From: an uncultured Alphaproteobacteria bacterium
Lineage (GTDB): Bacteria > Pseudomonadota > Alphaproteobacteria > HIMB59 > GCA-002718135
Assembly: GCA_902603095.1 (NCBI GenBank)
Contig: CACKTS010000008.1
Span: 1-47,592, forward strand
Length of the DNA: 47,592 bases
Direction: 5' to 3'
Shown: positions 8,020-16,419 of the stretch, one piece after another
How positions within the stretch are numbered: the first letter of the stretch is position 1
Layout of the letters: every line of letters begins with the position of its first letter
Notes under the pieces: generated by a model
Seen by the model: the letters and a program-made list of their open reading frames with translations, nothing else
What the model was told of the DNA's origin: nothing
Databases searched by the model: none
Made by a program: the position numbers and the translations under genes

Positions 8020-8520
8020 TTAATTACAGGTTCCAATTGAGCCTAAAGCACATTTTTTTCCATCAACCCAAATTGCACTTGAAAGATTAGCTTCATCAAA
8101 AATTGCTCCTGAAATATTTGCTCCTAATAGATTTGCTTCATATAGATTAGCACCCTTAAATGATGATGTAAAAAGATTTGCTCCTTCAAAATTAACCTTT
8201 GCTAAATTAGCATTTTCAAAATTTGCATTATTACAATTAGCACCTTGCAAATTAGAAGCATATAAATTTGAATTACTGAAATTGGCAAATATAAAATTTC
8301 CAACAGAAAGATCAGAGTTATTTAACTGAGATTTTTCTAAATTAGCTAAAGATAGATTGACACCTGACATCTTTGCATTAGCTAAACCTACACCAATCAA
8401 ATCAAGATTTTCAACAAAATTGCAATTTGTCCAATCAACTTCATTAGATGGTTGATCATCACATCCAGCGTAAGCGTTATGTGATAGCATGGCAAATATT
8501 ATAAAGACAAGTAATCTCAT
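8020..8520 (-). CDS. Secreted pentapeptide-repeat protein
   Basis: The 166-residue protein starts with a signal peptide of about 18 residues ending at NAYA/G. From about residue 37 to 150 it consists of repeated A(N/D)LxX pentapeptides such as ANLEKS, ANFENANLAK and ANLYEANLLG. Such repeats fold into a right-handed quadrilateral beta helix that serves as a binding or structural scaffold. Cysteines at both ends, near residues 20-35 and in the last 12 residues, could form disulfides that cap the helix in the periplasm. No enzymatic domain is attached. It lies 41 bases downstream of the coiled-coil OmpA-domain gene on the same strand, so it may belong to the same envelope-related unit. Function is unknown. 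Confidence 0.85.
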   Translation of the reverse strand: MRLLVFIIFAMLSHNAYAGCDDQPSNEVDWTNCNFVENLDLIGVGLANAKMSGVNLSLANLEKSQLNNSDLSVGNFIFANFSNSNLYASNLQGANCNNANFENANLAKVNFEGANLFTSSFKGANLYEANLLGANISGAIFDEANLSSAIWVDGKKCALGSIGTCN

Positions 8521-8561
8521 TTTTATTAGAATAAGAAAACTTTATGTTAAATTTAAGGCAC

Positions 8562-10433
8562 CTATCTGGAAGTTAATTTTAATTCAATTCTTCTATTTTG
8601 TTGGTAATCTTCTTTGCTTTCCCCATCACTTATAGGATAAAATTCTCCATAGCCTGCTGCTGCAAGTCTTTTTGGTGCGAAACCAATTTCAAGCAATAAT
8701 TTTAAAACAGAATTTGCTCTAGCAGTAGATAACTCCCAGTTAGATGGGAATTGTTGCGTATTAATAGGTCTTTTATCAGTATGTCCCTCTACTTGAATTA
8801 TCCAATCAATACCTGTTGGTATTTCATTTGTAGTTTCCATTAACGTAATTGCAATTTCTTTTAATTTAGCCTTTCCATTTTCTTGCAGATTTGCTGAAGC
8901 AGAGTCAAATAATAATTCTGATTCAAAAATAAATCTATCACCTACGACTTTAATATCATCTCTATCACCCAATAAAGACTGTAATTTGCCAAAAAATTCA
9001 GATCGATATTTTTGTAATTCAAATATCTCAGAAGTTAATGCTTTATTTAATCTTTCACCCAAAATTTCAATTTCTAAATTTTTGGATGCAGTTTCTATTT
9101 CACTGGCTTCTAAAGCCCTATTCAAAATTAATATTTCATTTTTTAAATTTTCAATTTCATTTGATAAAATTGAAATTTGCTCAAAAGTTTGAGATGCCTC
9201 AACTTGCATTTGCTCAACTTTAATGCGTGAAATTTCATTTTCTTTAGCTCGATCATCCTCAACATTTTCAATATTTCTTTTCAATAGTGCTATTTCTAAC
9301 TCTTGCTCTATTCTTTTATCATCAGAAATTGACAAAACATTATTTAACTCAATTATTTTGCCTCTTAAATCAAAGATAGTATTATCTTTATTAATTAAAT
9401 TTTGATTAAGTCTTGCTAGCTCTTGATTTTTAAATCTTATAGCTTCTAATTGCTCTTGAAGTGTTGCGTCCTTAAGACCAAGGCTATCATTTATCTCTAA
9501 TAAATCATTCGTAAGTTCCTGATATTGGTTTATCTGATTTTGTAACTCTTCATCTCTCAATACTAAATCTAAATTTGTTTTTTCCAAAAGACTTAAAGTA
9601 TCTTTAGTTTCTTGCTGTGAAATTAGTAAATCTTGATTTAATTTTTCAAGTTTTTGATTCTTAACTTTTATAGCATTAAGTTGTTCAATAATTCCTCCAT
9701 CTTCAATACCTAAACTTTCATTAATAGCTAATAAATTATCATTTTTTATCTTTAATTCTGCTATTTTATTTTCTAATATTTTTTCATTTGATGCTAATTT
9801 TTCATTTACTGAATTTAATTCATTAATATTTTTATTAAGATTAGTCTCACTAATAGAAAGTTTTTGATTTGTTTCATCTAATTTAGAATTTAGAGTCTTC
9901 AACTGATCGATACGAGTAGCTAAAGCTTTATTTATTTTTTCACCTAAGCCGTCTGTATTTAAAATAGCATTATCTATACCTTCATAGACTTCTAAAGCTT
10001 TTGCAACAATTCTTAATTCACTCAAAAGTTGAGAAATTTGATTAGAAAGAGCAATAATATTTTGTTCTTGAACAAATATTTCACTACTTTTCTTTGCAAC
10101 ATCAGTCTGCAATTCTTCAGAAAGAAGTTGTTGTTGTTGCAAATCTTTTTTAACTCCACTTAGCTGTGACTCTGTATCTGATAAACTTTTAAGAACTTCT
10201 TTTTTTTCAGTTACTTCTGATTGTAAGAGTTTAGAAAGTTCTGTTATTTGTAATCTTAATTCTTGTAATGCTTTATCCCTGCCTGAAATGGCATCACTCA
10301 AATATATCTGAGAAACAGTAAAAACCATAAGTACAAAAATAATAACAATTAATAAAGTTGCTAAAACATCTACAAATCCAGGCCAAATATTAGTTGATTC
10401 ACCAAGTCTATTTCTTAAAGACCGAGATGCCAT
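8562..10433 (-). CDS. MotB/OmpA-like peptidoglycan-binding protein with long coiled coil
   Basis: The 623-residue protein has three parts. Residues 17-45 form a single membrane helix beginning PGFVDVLATLLIV. Its Asp22 sits where MotB-type proteins keep the proton-carrying aspartate. Residues 50 to about 480 are a long Leu/Glu/Lys/Gln-rich coiled coil. The last ~125 residues are an OmpA-like peptidoglycan-binding domain with VEGHTDKRPI, NWELSTARA and NRRIEL. Inside the coiled coil a ~38-residue block is duplicated 77 residues apart (L234 and L311: LLAINESLG versus LLEINDSLG, then KNQKLEKLNQ versus KNQELARLNQ). It is encoded 2 bases after the MotA/ExbB-like partner. Together they should form an ion-driven inner-membrane motor or force transducer reaching the cell wall. 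It is not a flagellar stator by context, as no flagellar genes are present. Confidence 0.82.
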   Translation of the reverse strand: MASRSLRNRLGESTNIWPGFVDVLATLLIVIIFVLMVFTVSQIYLSDAISGRDKALQELRLQITELSKLLQSEVTEKKEVLKSLSDTESQLSGVKKDLQQQQLLSEELQTDVAKKSSEIFVQEQNIIALSNQISQLLSELRIVAKALEVYEGIDNAILNTDGLGEKINKALATRIDQLKTLNSKLDETNQKLSISETNLNKNINELNSVNEKLASNEKILENKIAELKIKNDNLLAINESLGIEDGGIIEQLNAIKVKNQKLEKLNQDLLISQQETKDTLSLLEKTNLDLVLRDEELQNQINQYQELTNDLLEINDSLGLKDATLQEQLEAIRFKNQELARLNQNLINKDNTIFDLRGKIIELNNVLSISDDKRIEQELEIALLKRNIENVEDDRAKENEISRIKVEQMQVEASQTFEQISILSNEIENLKNEILILNRALEASEIETASKNLEIEILGERLNKALTSEIFELQKYRSEFFGKLQSLLGDRDDIKVVGDRFIFESELLFDSASANLQENGKAKLKEIAITLMETTNEIPTGIDWIIQVEGHTDKRPINTQQFPSNWELSTARANSVLKLLLEIGFAPKRLAAAGYGEFYPISDGESKEDYQQNRRIELKLTSR

Positions 10434-10435
10434 TA

Positions 10436-11476
10436 TTATTTTTTATTTTTAGCTATAAGTTCTTGAATACCTTTATTCAAATTAACAAATATTTTTTTTG
10501 TTGAGTCATCTAAAATACCCTTCTCATTAATTTTACTTATAATTTGCAAAATACTTGCTTGAGTATTAAGTTGAGTAGATAAAAAATTTGATAATTTTTC
10601 TTCTAAATCAGCAGAATTTTTATTTGTACTTTTAATTTGTTCAGTCAATTGTTTAAGATAATTATTTATTTCATTTTGATTTTCAGAAGTCTGTTTCAAA
10701 GAATAAACAATACTATCAAGGTTATCGTATATTTTTTGTATTGCTTGATTATTGATGTTTTTAGAAGAATTACCATTAATTAAATCAGGTACTGAATTAT
10801 TATTAATTATTTTTTCAAAAAATAAACTAAATTTATTTTGAGCCTGACCTAAGTTAATATCTATAAATCCAAGTATAAGAGAACCAGCTAAACCAAGTAG
10901 TGAACTGCTAAAAGCTATACTCATTCCTTGTAAGGGTGCATTCAAACCATCTTTAAGAGAATTAAAAAAACCAGCAACATTTGTATCATCAATACCTAAG
11001 CCACTTATTACATTTCCTACAGATCCTATAGTTTTTAAAAGACCCCAAAAAGTTCCAAGTAATCCTAAAAAAACTAATAAACCAACTAAATATCTAGATG
11101 TTTCTCTAACACTTGATAGAGACATATCAGTATTCTCTATTAATCTATTAATGGATGAACTTTTAAAAACAAATCTTCCATCTATTTGTTTTAAATCTAA
11201 TGATATATTTTGTAAAATGCCATTTTTATTTAAAAATGATTTTGGAGATTTGTTAATTTCAAAGTTGGCTAAAGCAATATAATCAGTATTTAAAACTGTT
11301 AATTTATATAAATTAAAAAATATACCTACCGCTAATGCTGATAGAATAATTAGGTTAATAAATATATTTGATAGAAAGGCATCTTGCAAAACTGGATAAA
11401 GCAGTACAACAATTACAAAAACCAATGCTAGAAAAACAACTACTCTTATCAAATATTGATTTAAACTATGTTGCAT
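10436..11476 (-). CDS. MotA/TolQ/ExbB-family proton-channel protein
   Basis: The protein (346 residues) has two N-terminal membrane helices (about 10-55). The diagnostic MotA/ExbB core follows at about 130-215: VGLLVFLGLLGTFWGLLKTI, then GMSIAFSSSLLGLAGSLILG. The C-terminal 120 residues are polar and probably helical. In this superfamily five such subunits surround a dimer of a one-helix partner and let protons drive rotation. The partner here is the OmpA-domain protein encoded 2 bases downstream. The leader (11477-11531) separates the pair from cfa. Pairs of this design are found in many alphaproteobacteria outside flagellar loci; their task is not established to my knowledge. Confidence 0.82.
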   Translation of the reverse strand: MQHSLNQYLIRVVVFLALVFVIVVLLYPVLQDAFLSNIFINLIILSALAVGIFFNLYKLTVLNTDYIALANFEINKSPKSFLNKNGILQNISLDLKQIDGRFVFKSSSINRLIENTDMSLSSVRETSRYLVGLLVFLGLLGTFWGLLKTIGSVGNVISGLGIDDTNVAGFFNSLKDGLNAPLQGMSIAFSSSLLGLAGSLILGFIDINLGQAQNKFSLFFEKIINNNSVPDLINGNSSKNINNQAIQKIYDNLDSIVYSLKQTSENQNEINNYLKQLTEQIKSTNKNSADLEEKLSNFLSTQLNTQASILQIISKINEKGILDDSTKKIFVNLNKGIQELIAKNKK

Positions 11477-11531
11477 AAAAATTTATAAATTTAGTATAAG
11501 TGTTTAATATTAATTTTATATCTAAATTATG

Positions 11532-12722
11532 TCAATTATACATATAATTTCTTGTTAAAGGCAAATTGTTAATATTTTTAGCAATTTGGATTTGAAAAAC
11601 TACATTTCCCATGTTTACAAAAGAATATTTACTAGCAAGTAAATAAAATTCCCACATTCTATAAAAACGACTATCAAACATTTTAATTATTTCATTTTTA
11701 TTTTTTTGAACATTTCTATACCAGTGTGTTAAAGTATGAGCATAATGTAATCTCAATATCTCTATATCAGTAATATTTATATTAAGTTTCTGAGTCTCAT
11801 TAATAATATCTGATAGAGACGGGATATATCCTCCAGGAAAAATATATTTTCTTATCCATGGACTTGTTGCTGTAGGAATCCCTCTTTGACCGATTGTGTG
11901 CAGAAGAAATACGCCATTATCTTTTAATAATTCATAAGTTTTCTTTAAATATGGTTTGAAATATTTAATTCCAACATGTTCGAACATGCCTACAGACAAT
12001 ATTCGATCATATTTTTTATCTTCATTTCTATAATCTTGTATTTTAAAAGATACTAGGTCAGTCAAACCTTCTTCTTGCGCTCTTTTTGAAGCAGTTGCAA
12101 ATTGATTTTCTGATAGTGTAATACCTTTAACTTTTGCTCCAGTTTGTTTAGCAATTTCCAAGGCCATACCTCCCCAACCACATCCAATATCTAGCACATC
12201 CATATTTTTATTAATTTTAAGTTTATTAATTATATGATTTTTCTTATCAATTTGTGCTTGGTCTAAACTTATATTTTCATTGTGAAAATATGCACATGAA
12301 TATTGCATATCTTGATCAAGAAATAGTTTGTATAAATCTTCTTTTAAATCGTAATGATGTGCTACGTTTCTTTTTGACTTAATTGTTTCATTTAATTGTT
12401 GAAAAACTTTAAAATAACCTGAAAAATTTTCATAAACTCTAAAAATAAAATTGTTTTTAACAAAGTCATCATAACATAATGTAACGATATCTATTAATTC
12501 TTCAATTGTTCCTTCTTCAATGATTATTTCTTTATTCATGTAACCTTCACCAAAGTGAAGGGCAGGATTTCTAAATAATTTCTTTTCTATAGATTTGTTA
12601 GTTAATCTAACTTTAAGATTTATTTTATTTGTACTATTACCAAATTCATAAGTTTTATTATTATGGTCAATTACTATAAGTTTGCCATCAAAATTCAATT
12701 TTTTGAGAACAGAGTAAAACAT
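11532..12722 (-). CDS. cfa: Cyclopropane-fatty-acyl-phospholipid synthase family methyltransferase
   Basis: Cfa transfers a methylene group from S-adenosylmethionine to double bonds of membrane phospholipid acyl chains. The segment HHYDLKEDLYKLFLDQDMQY is the family's lipid-side signature. The SAM-binding motif VLDIGCGWGG follows, then GITLSENQ and ILSVGMFEHVG. At 396 residues it has normal length, with an N-terminal ~110-residue lipid-binding domain. The start lies 18 bases downstream of the -10 of a promoter at 12740-12767. The gene stands alone between the MotA-like gene and the gcrA-like gene. Some family members modify mycolic or other lipids, but the plain Cfa role is most likely. Confidence 0.93.
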   Translation of the reverse strand: MFYSVLKKLNFDGKLIVIDHNNKTYEFGNSTNKINLKVRLTNKSIEKKLFRNPALHFGEGYMNKEIIIEEGTIEELIDIVTLCYDDFVKNNFIFRVYENFSGYFKVFQQLNETIKSKRNVAHHYDLKEDLYKLFLDQDMQYSCAYFHNENISLDQAQIDKKNHIINKLKINKNMDVLDIGCGWGGMALEIAKQTGAKVKGITLSENQFATASKRAQEEGLTDLVSFKIQDYRNEDKKYDRILSVGMFEHVGIKYFKPYLKKTYELLKDNGVFLLHTIGQRGIPTATSPWIRKYIFPGGYIPSLSDIINETQKLNINITDIEILRLHYAHTLTHWYRNVQKNKNEIIKMFDSRFYRMWEFYLLASKYSFVNMGNVVFQIQIAKNINNLPLTRNYMYN

Positions 12723-12739
12723 ATTTATAATTGGGGAGT

Positions 12740-12767
12740 ATTTTAAGAAATTGACTTATATTGTCAA
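12740..12767 (-). promoter_or_regulatory. Sigma70-type promoter for cfa
   Basis: On the minus strand a perfect TTGACA (12767-12762) and TAAAAT (12745-12740) are 16 bases apart. The -10 ends 18 bases before the cfa ATG, so the leader would be very short. It lies directly downstream of the terminator of the preceding gene, which fits a fresh transcription start. Motif match by eye. Confidence 0.5.
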
Positions 12768-12774
12768 CAAAATG

Positions 12775-12805
12775 AAAATGGCTGCATAAAAAATACAGCC
12801 ATTTT
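12775..12805 (-). terminator. Intrinsic terminator downstream of the gcrA-like gene
   Basis: A perfect 10-bp inverted repeat, aaaatggctg (12775-12784) and cagccatttt (12796-12805), with an 11-base loop. Read leftward it follows the gcrA-like stop by 13 bases and ends in a run of T with a few interruptions, as expected of a rho-independent terminator. It separates that gene from cfa. Confidence 0.7.
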
Positions 12806-12818
12806 AAAAAAAGAAAAC

Positions 12819-13043
12819 TTAAGCAGCAATTCGACGATTTTTTTGAGCATCTTTTTCTTTTTTCAGCTCTTTTTCATCGATATAAGCAACATCACAATGA
12901 TCTTTACAGTAAGGCTTACCAGTTAAGGTATTAGCTTCACAGAAATGGAAATCTTTTTCTTGCGGGTCGCCAATTGGCCACTGGCAGCTAGAAAAAGTGT
13001 GAGTCACTCTATTTTGTTTAAAATAGTTTTTAATAATTGACAT
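12819..13043 (-). CDS. GcrA C-terminal-domain-only protein
   Basis: This is a 74-residue protein. It contains CQWPIGDPQEKDFHFC followed by GKPYCKDHCDVAY, the signature of the C-terminal part of the alphaproteobacterial cell-cycle regulator GcrA. Cys20, Cys35, Cys46 and the H49/C50 pair look like a small metal-binding knuckle. In Caulobacter-type GcrA (about 170 residues) an N-terminal helix-turn-helix binds DNA, and the C-terminal part contacts RNA polymerase sigma factor. Here the helix-turn-helix is missing, and an in-frame stop just before the ATG shows it is not an annotation error. It could still act on RNA polymerase without binding DNA, or work with another protein. It has its own promoter and terminator. 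Confidence 0.8.
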   Translation of the reverse strand: MSIIKNYFKQNRVTHTFSSCQWPIGDPQEKDFHFCEANTLTGKPYCKDHCDVAYIDEKELKKEKDAQKNRRIAA

Positions 13044-13095
13044 TCTTTAACCCTATACTTTAATAAAATTTGAAACTTCTTTAATATCGAGGTAG

Positions 13096-13124
13096 GTTAT
13101 AAGTTTGAAAGATCAAGTATTCAA
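13096..13124 (-). promoter_or_regulatory. Possible promoter of the gcrA-like gene
   Basis: On the minus strand TTGAAT (13124-13119) and TATAAC (13101-13096) are 17 bases apart, about 53 bases before the ATG at 13043. Both boxes are imperfect, but the spacing is ideal. The 191-base gap 13044-13234 otherwise shows no gene, tRNA or clear hairpin. Confidence 0.4.
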
Positions 13125-13234
13125 CAAAAAATCTTAAAAAATCCTTATATCCCAATATGTTAGTATTAAAATCAAAATGTACTACTACATATAGATATTA
13201 TAATACCTCAAATTGATTAATAAAACGAATCGGA

Positions 13235-13417
13235 CTATTTTATTAAGTAAATCAATATCAATAGTAGTATAAAAAAAAGATATGATCTTATAACAATCTT
13301 TTTGCTCAATCTAGAATTAGGTGGGTTTCGAAAATAGACAAATAATATAATTGTAGTCCAAAAGAATAATAGTATGAACCAACTTGATAAAAATGCAATA
13401 AAAAAGTCATTAACCAT
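13235..13417 (-). CDS. Small hypothetical membrane protein
   Basis: A 60-residue open frame predicts two membrane helices (about 5-28 and 43-59) joined by a short basic loop (NPPNSRLSKK). I do not recognise a family. The start codon is followed by VNDFF. The gene lies 70 bases downstream of msrA on the same strand, in a stretch that would otherwise be empty for more than 400 bases, and that makes a real gene more likely. The strong hydrophobic pattern could also arise by chance in very AT-rich DNA, so confidence is modest. Confidence 0.4.
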   Translation of the reverse strand: MVNDFFIAFLSSWFILLFFWTTIILFVYFRNPPNSRLSKKIVIRSYLFFILLLILIYLIK

Positions 13418-13487
13418 TTTTTATTAATTATTTAAGTAATTTTGTAAAAATATTTTTTGAATTCTTTTAAAAAATAATTGTAATATT

Positions 13488-13946
13488 TTACTCAATCAAT
13501 TCTCTTTTTTTAATATATTTTTGATGATAATCTTCAGCTTTATAAAAAGTATCAACTTTAGTTATTTCAGTTACAATTCTATTGTCAAAATTTTCTTGAT
13601 TATTTTCTCTTGATTTTAAAGCAATATTTTTTTGTTCGTCATTATAATAATAAATTACTGAACGATATTGTTTACCAAAATCAGGTCCTTGTCTATTTAA
13701 AGTAGTAGGGTCATGACATTTCCAAAATTCTTGAATTAAATCTTCATATGAAATTTTTTCTTCATCAAAATTTACAAGCAAAACCTCAGCATGATCGGTA
13801 TTATCATAGCACACACTTTCATAAGTGGGATTCTCTGTATTGCCTCCTGAGTAACCCACTAACGTCTCAGTTACACCATTTATTTTGCGAAAATGTTCCT
13901 CTACGCCCCAAAAACAACCTGCACCAAATAAAGCTTTTTGAATCAT
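13488..13946 (-). CDS. msrA: Peptide methionine-S-sulfoxide reductase
   Basis: MsrA reduces the S-form of oxidised methionine in proteins. The catalytic motif GAGCFWGVEEHF is at the N-terminus, with Cys11 as the nucleophile. VGYSGGNTENPTYESVC follows, then DHAEVLLVNFD and DPTTLNRQGPDFGKQYRS. These are all family hallmarks. At 152 residues it is the compact form; the recycling cysteines found near the C-terminus of some MsrA proteins are absent. It therefore probably relies on direct thioredoxin reduction or on another internal cysteine. It is transcribed away from the Nudix gene, with a 38-base shared upstream gap. Confidence 0.95.
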   Translation of the reverse strand: MIQKALFGAGCFWGVEEHFRKINGVTETLVGYSGGNTENPTYESVCYDNTDHAEVLLVNFDEEKISYEDLIQEFWKCHDPTTLNRQGPDFGKQYRSVIYYYNDEQKNIALKSRENNQENFDNRIVTEITKVDTFYKAEDYHQKYIKKRELIE

Positions 13947-13984
13947 ATTTTAAATATATACACTAATTTAATTTTATCAAATCA

Positions 13985-14566
13985 ATGAAGCCAAAATACA
14001 AAATAATTAATAAAAAAAATTTATATTCAGGTTTCTTTAATTTAAATAAATATCAATTCATTCATCAAAAACATGATGGTAATTGGACTAATGAAGTGGA
14101 AAGAGAGATCTTTAGCGGTGCTCATGTTTCTACTTTACTACCATATGATCCTATAAAAAAAGAAATTATCTTAATTAAACAGTTCAGAGCCGGTGTTATA
14201 TCCAGATATGATGATGACTATCTTTATGAAATTGTTGCTGGAATAATTGATAACAATGAAAAACCTGAAGAAACAGCAAAACGGGAGTGCTTAGAGGAAA
14301 CTGGATGTGAAGTAAATAAAATTAAAACAATCCAAAGTTATTTTCCTGCTCCAGGATCATCAGAGTCATATTATCATTTATTTTTAGGCGAAGTAAATTC
14401 ATTTAAAGGTAAAAGAATCATGGGATTGAAAAGTGAAAATGAAGATATTTTAGTAAAAGCTTTTAAAGTCGATCATGTAAGAAAAATGTTAAAAAATAAA
14501 CAAATTATAAATGGACTTACACTCATAGCTCTGCAGTGGTTCTTTTTGGAATATTATAAAAATTAA
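13985..14566 (+). CDS. Nudix hydrolase, ADP-ribose pyrophosphatase-like
   Basis: The Nudix box, of form GX5EX7REUXEEXGU, is present from about residue 90 as GIIDNNEKPEETAKRECLEE followed by TG. The protein has 193 residues. The upstream segment LIKQFRAGV with the LYEIVAGIID lead-in, and the downstream FPAPGSSESYYHLFLGEV, resemble the NudF/YffH group, which splits ADP-ribose into AMP and ribose 5-phosphate. Specificity within Nudix enzymes cannot be fixed by eye. It is a single gene that overlaps the end of the convergent hypothetical gene by 4 bases. Confidence 0.85.
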   Translation: MKPKYKIINKKNLYSGFFNLNKYQFIHQKHDGNWTNEVEREIFSGAHVSTLLPYDPIKKEIILIKQFRAGVISRYDDDYLYEIVAGIIDNNEKPEETAKRECLEETGCEVNKIKTIQSYFPAPGSSESYYHLFLGEVNSFKGKRIMGLKSENEDILVKAFKVDHVRKMLKNKQIINGLTLIALQWFFLEYYKN

Positions 14567-14901
14567 GTTCCCAAACCTCTTTCATATGGCTGAACTAATT
14601 CTTTACAGATAAGTTGCATATCAAATGTTTCAATTGTTTTATCTATTGTTTGATATTCTTGACATTCATAAATTTCTTTATCTTTTTGCAAAACAGTAAC
14701 AAATAAAATGATGTATAAGCCATTTACTGTTTCAATATTATTTATTGCATAGCTTTTTACCTCAAAGCCCTCATCAATAAGATCTTTATATGTTTTCTCT
14801 GACTCCATCCACTGATCTAAATTAGGATTTGCATTAACTAGTAATGCAAAAAGGCAAAAAATTATTAAAGTAATCAAAAAGCTTAATTTATTTTTAACCA
14901 T
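14563..14901 (-). CDS. Hypothetical secreted protein
   Basis: The 112-residue protein opens with a basic start and a hydrophobic stretch (about 6-22) ending at VNA/NP, a good signal peptide. The mature ~88 residues contain two cysteines (YECQEYQ and QLICKEL) about 18 residues apart that could form a disulfide in the periplasm. I recognise no family. It follows the peroxiredoxin gene on the same strand with an 19-base overlap, so the two may be cotranscribed. It ends against the convergent Nudix gene. Confidence 0.6.
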   Translation of the reverse strand: MVKNKLSFLITLIIFCLFALLVNANPNLDQWMESEKTYKDLIDEGFEVKSYAINNIETVNGLYIILFVTVLQKDKEIYECQEYQTIDKTIETFDMQLICKELVQPYERGLGT

Positions 14902-15428
14902 TTCAAAACATCATCTATATGCTTATCTAACTCATTTATAGGGTAAAATACTTTTTTAATAATATTTTTTTCAACAATTAATGTGAGGCGTTTTAAATAT
15001 TCTTTTTTATTTATTAAAAATATTGGTAATTTTAATGAATTTTTAAGTTCTAATTTTTCATCACTCAATACATCATAAGGTATATTAAGTCTTGAAGTCA
15101 TTTCTTTATTATAATCAACTGTTTGTGTTGAAATACCAATTGGTAATGCATTTAGACAGATAAATTCATCATAATTATCTCTGAACTTGCAATTTTCTTT
15201 TGTGCACCCTTTTGCCCCAGGTATATTGTTCCAATTATCTGGAAGGGGTTTATCGGGCCTACCTGTCATTGGAAAAAAATATAAAACCATTCTAAACGTA
15301 TCAGATCGGTCAAGACGTAAAAGATTCCCCTCTTGGTTTGGCAAAGAAATACTTGGAATAACATTATTTTCCAAATGCTGAATAACGCCATCATTATCTA
15401 AAACAGATATATTTGGATTATCTATCAT
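14883..15428 (-). CDS. Peroxiredoxin (BCP/PrxQ-like AhpC-TSA family)
   Basis: The fold pattern is that of AhpC/TSA peroxiredoxins, which reduce peroxides with a reactive cysteine. The motif GCTKENCKFRD gives Cys75 as the likely peroxidatic residue and Cys80 as the resolving residue. That is the same C-X4-C spacing used in BCP/PrxQ. Before it is an inserted loop, PMTGRPDKPLPDNW, that is found in one proteobacterial subgroup. Length is 181, slightly long because of this insert. The downstream QTVDYNKEMTSRLNIPYDVL block is the usual second half of the fold. It is probably cytoplasmic (no signal peptide). Confidence 0.82.
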   Translation of the reverse strand: MIDNPNISVLDNDGVIQHLENNVIPSISLPNQEGNLLRLDRSDTFRMVLYFFPMTGRPDKPLPDNWNNIPGAKGCTKENCKFRDNYDEFICLNALPIGISTQTVDYNKEMTSRLNIPYDVLSDEKLELKNSLKLPIFLINKKEYLKRLTLIVEKNIIKKVFYPINELDKHIDDVLKWLKIN

Positions 15429-15472
15429 TTTTGTGTTGTAATATTTTATTCATTATACCATAACTACTAATT

Positions 15473-16411
15473 ATGACTCAAATAAAACCAACAGCTGGTC
15501 AAACAACTCCTCGCTTTGCAGATATAGCAACTTTTTTTCGTTTACCTATTATAAAAGATTTAGAAAAATTAGATTATTGCATTTGTGGTATACCTTGGGA
15601 TGGAGGAACAACTAATAGACCTGGTGCAAGACATGGACCTAGAGAAATTCGCAATGCATCATCTCTTGTAAGAACATATCATCCATCTTCTCTAAAAAGC
15701 CCTTATGATAAATTTCAAATTGCAGATATTGGTGATTGCCCAGTAAATCCAGCAGATCTTCAAGACTCACTTGAAAAAATAACAAATTATTTTGAAAAAA
15801 TTGTTAATTCCAATACTATACCATTATCAATTGGAGGAGATCATCTTGTTTCACTCCCTATATTGAGATCATTAGCAAAAAAGAAGCCTGTTGGCTTGTT
15901 TCAATTTGACTCCCATTCAGATACTTGGGACACTTATTTTGGTGGCTTCAAATATACACATGGCACTCCTTTCCGAAGAGCTATTGAAGAAAATCTTATT
16001 GATCCAAAAAAATATGTTATTTTAGGGTTACGCGGAGGTTTATATGACCCAGATGATCTAAAATGGGCAATTGACCAGGGTGTAAAAATTATTTCAACTG
16101 ATAAGTTTTATGAAATTGGAATGAAAGAAACAATAAATATAATTAAAGATGTTTTGGAGGATACTCCAACTTACTTCACTTTTGATATTGATGGTATTGA
16201 CCCTACTTTTGCTCCTGGAACAGGTACACCTGAAGTGGGGGGTATTAATGTTCGAGAAGCTCAATTGATTATTAGGAAATTAAATTCAATAAATTTTATA
16301 GGAGCTGATCTAGTAGAAGTTTCTCCTCCATTTGATGTAAATAATATGACTTCCTTAGTTGGTGCCACAATTGCTTTTGAAATTTTGTGCACAATGACAA
16401 AAACAAACTAG
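15473..16411 (+). CDS. Ureohydrolase of the agmatinase/arginase family
   Basis: These enzymes hydrolyse a guanidino group to urea and an amine. All dimanganese ligands are present: His124 in GGDHLVS; Asp146, His148 and Asp150 in FDSHSDTWD; and Asp238, Asp240 and Asp243 in FDIDGIDPTFAPG. Note DSHSD in place of the common DAHxD. The GTGTPEVGG segment and the opening GIPWDGGTTNRPGARHGPRE are typical of agmatinase and guanidinobutyrase. The exact substrate cannot be decided by eye. The sulfatase gene begins only 8 bases downstream on the same strand, which is an unusual partnership. A second, more divergent ureohydrolase lies at 41.8-42.8 kb. Confidence 0.88.
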   Translation: MTQIKPTAGQTTPRFADIATFFRLPIIKDLEKLDYCICGIPWDGGTTNRPGARHGPREIRNASSLVRTYHPSSLKSPYDKFQIADIGDCPVNPADLQDSLEKITNYFEKIVNSNTIPLSIGGDHLVSLPILRSLAKKKPVGLFQFDSHSDTWDTYFGGFKYTHGTPFRRAIEENLIDPKKYVILGLRGGLYDPDDLKWAIDQGVKIISTDKFYEIGMKETINIIKDVLEDTPTYFTFDIDGIDPTFAPGTGTPEVGGINVREAQLIIRKLNSINFIGADLVEVSPPFDVNNMTSLVGATIAFEILCTMTKTN

Positions 16412-16419
16412 AATTTGCA

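Noticed and set aside
8562-11476. Zorya-like (ZorA/ZorB) anti-phage motor
   Set aside because: The pair has MotA and MotB-like parts, but the long coiled coil is in the OmpA-domain protein, not in the MotA-like one, and no helicase or nuclease partner (ZorC, ZorD, ZorE) is nearby.
13044-13234. Possible tRNA or small RNA in the gap upstream of the gcrA-like gene
   Set aside because: No cloverleaf, no strong hairpin and no T-run was found; only a promoter-like pair is supported.
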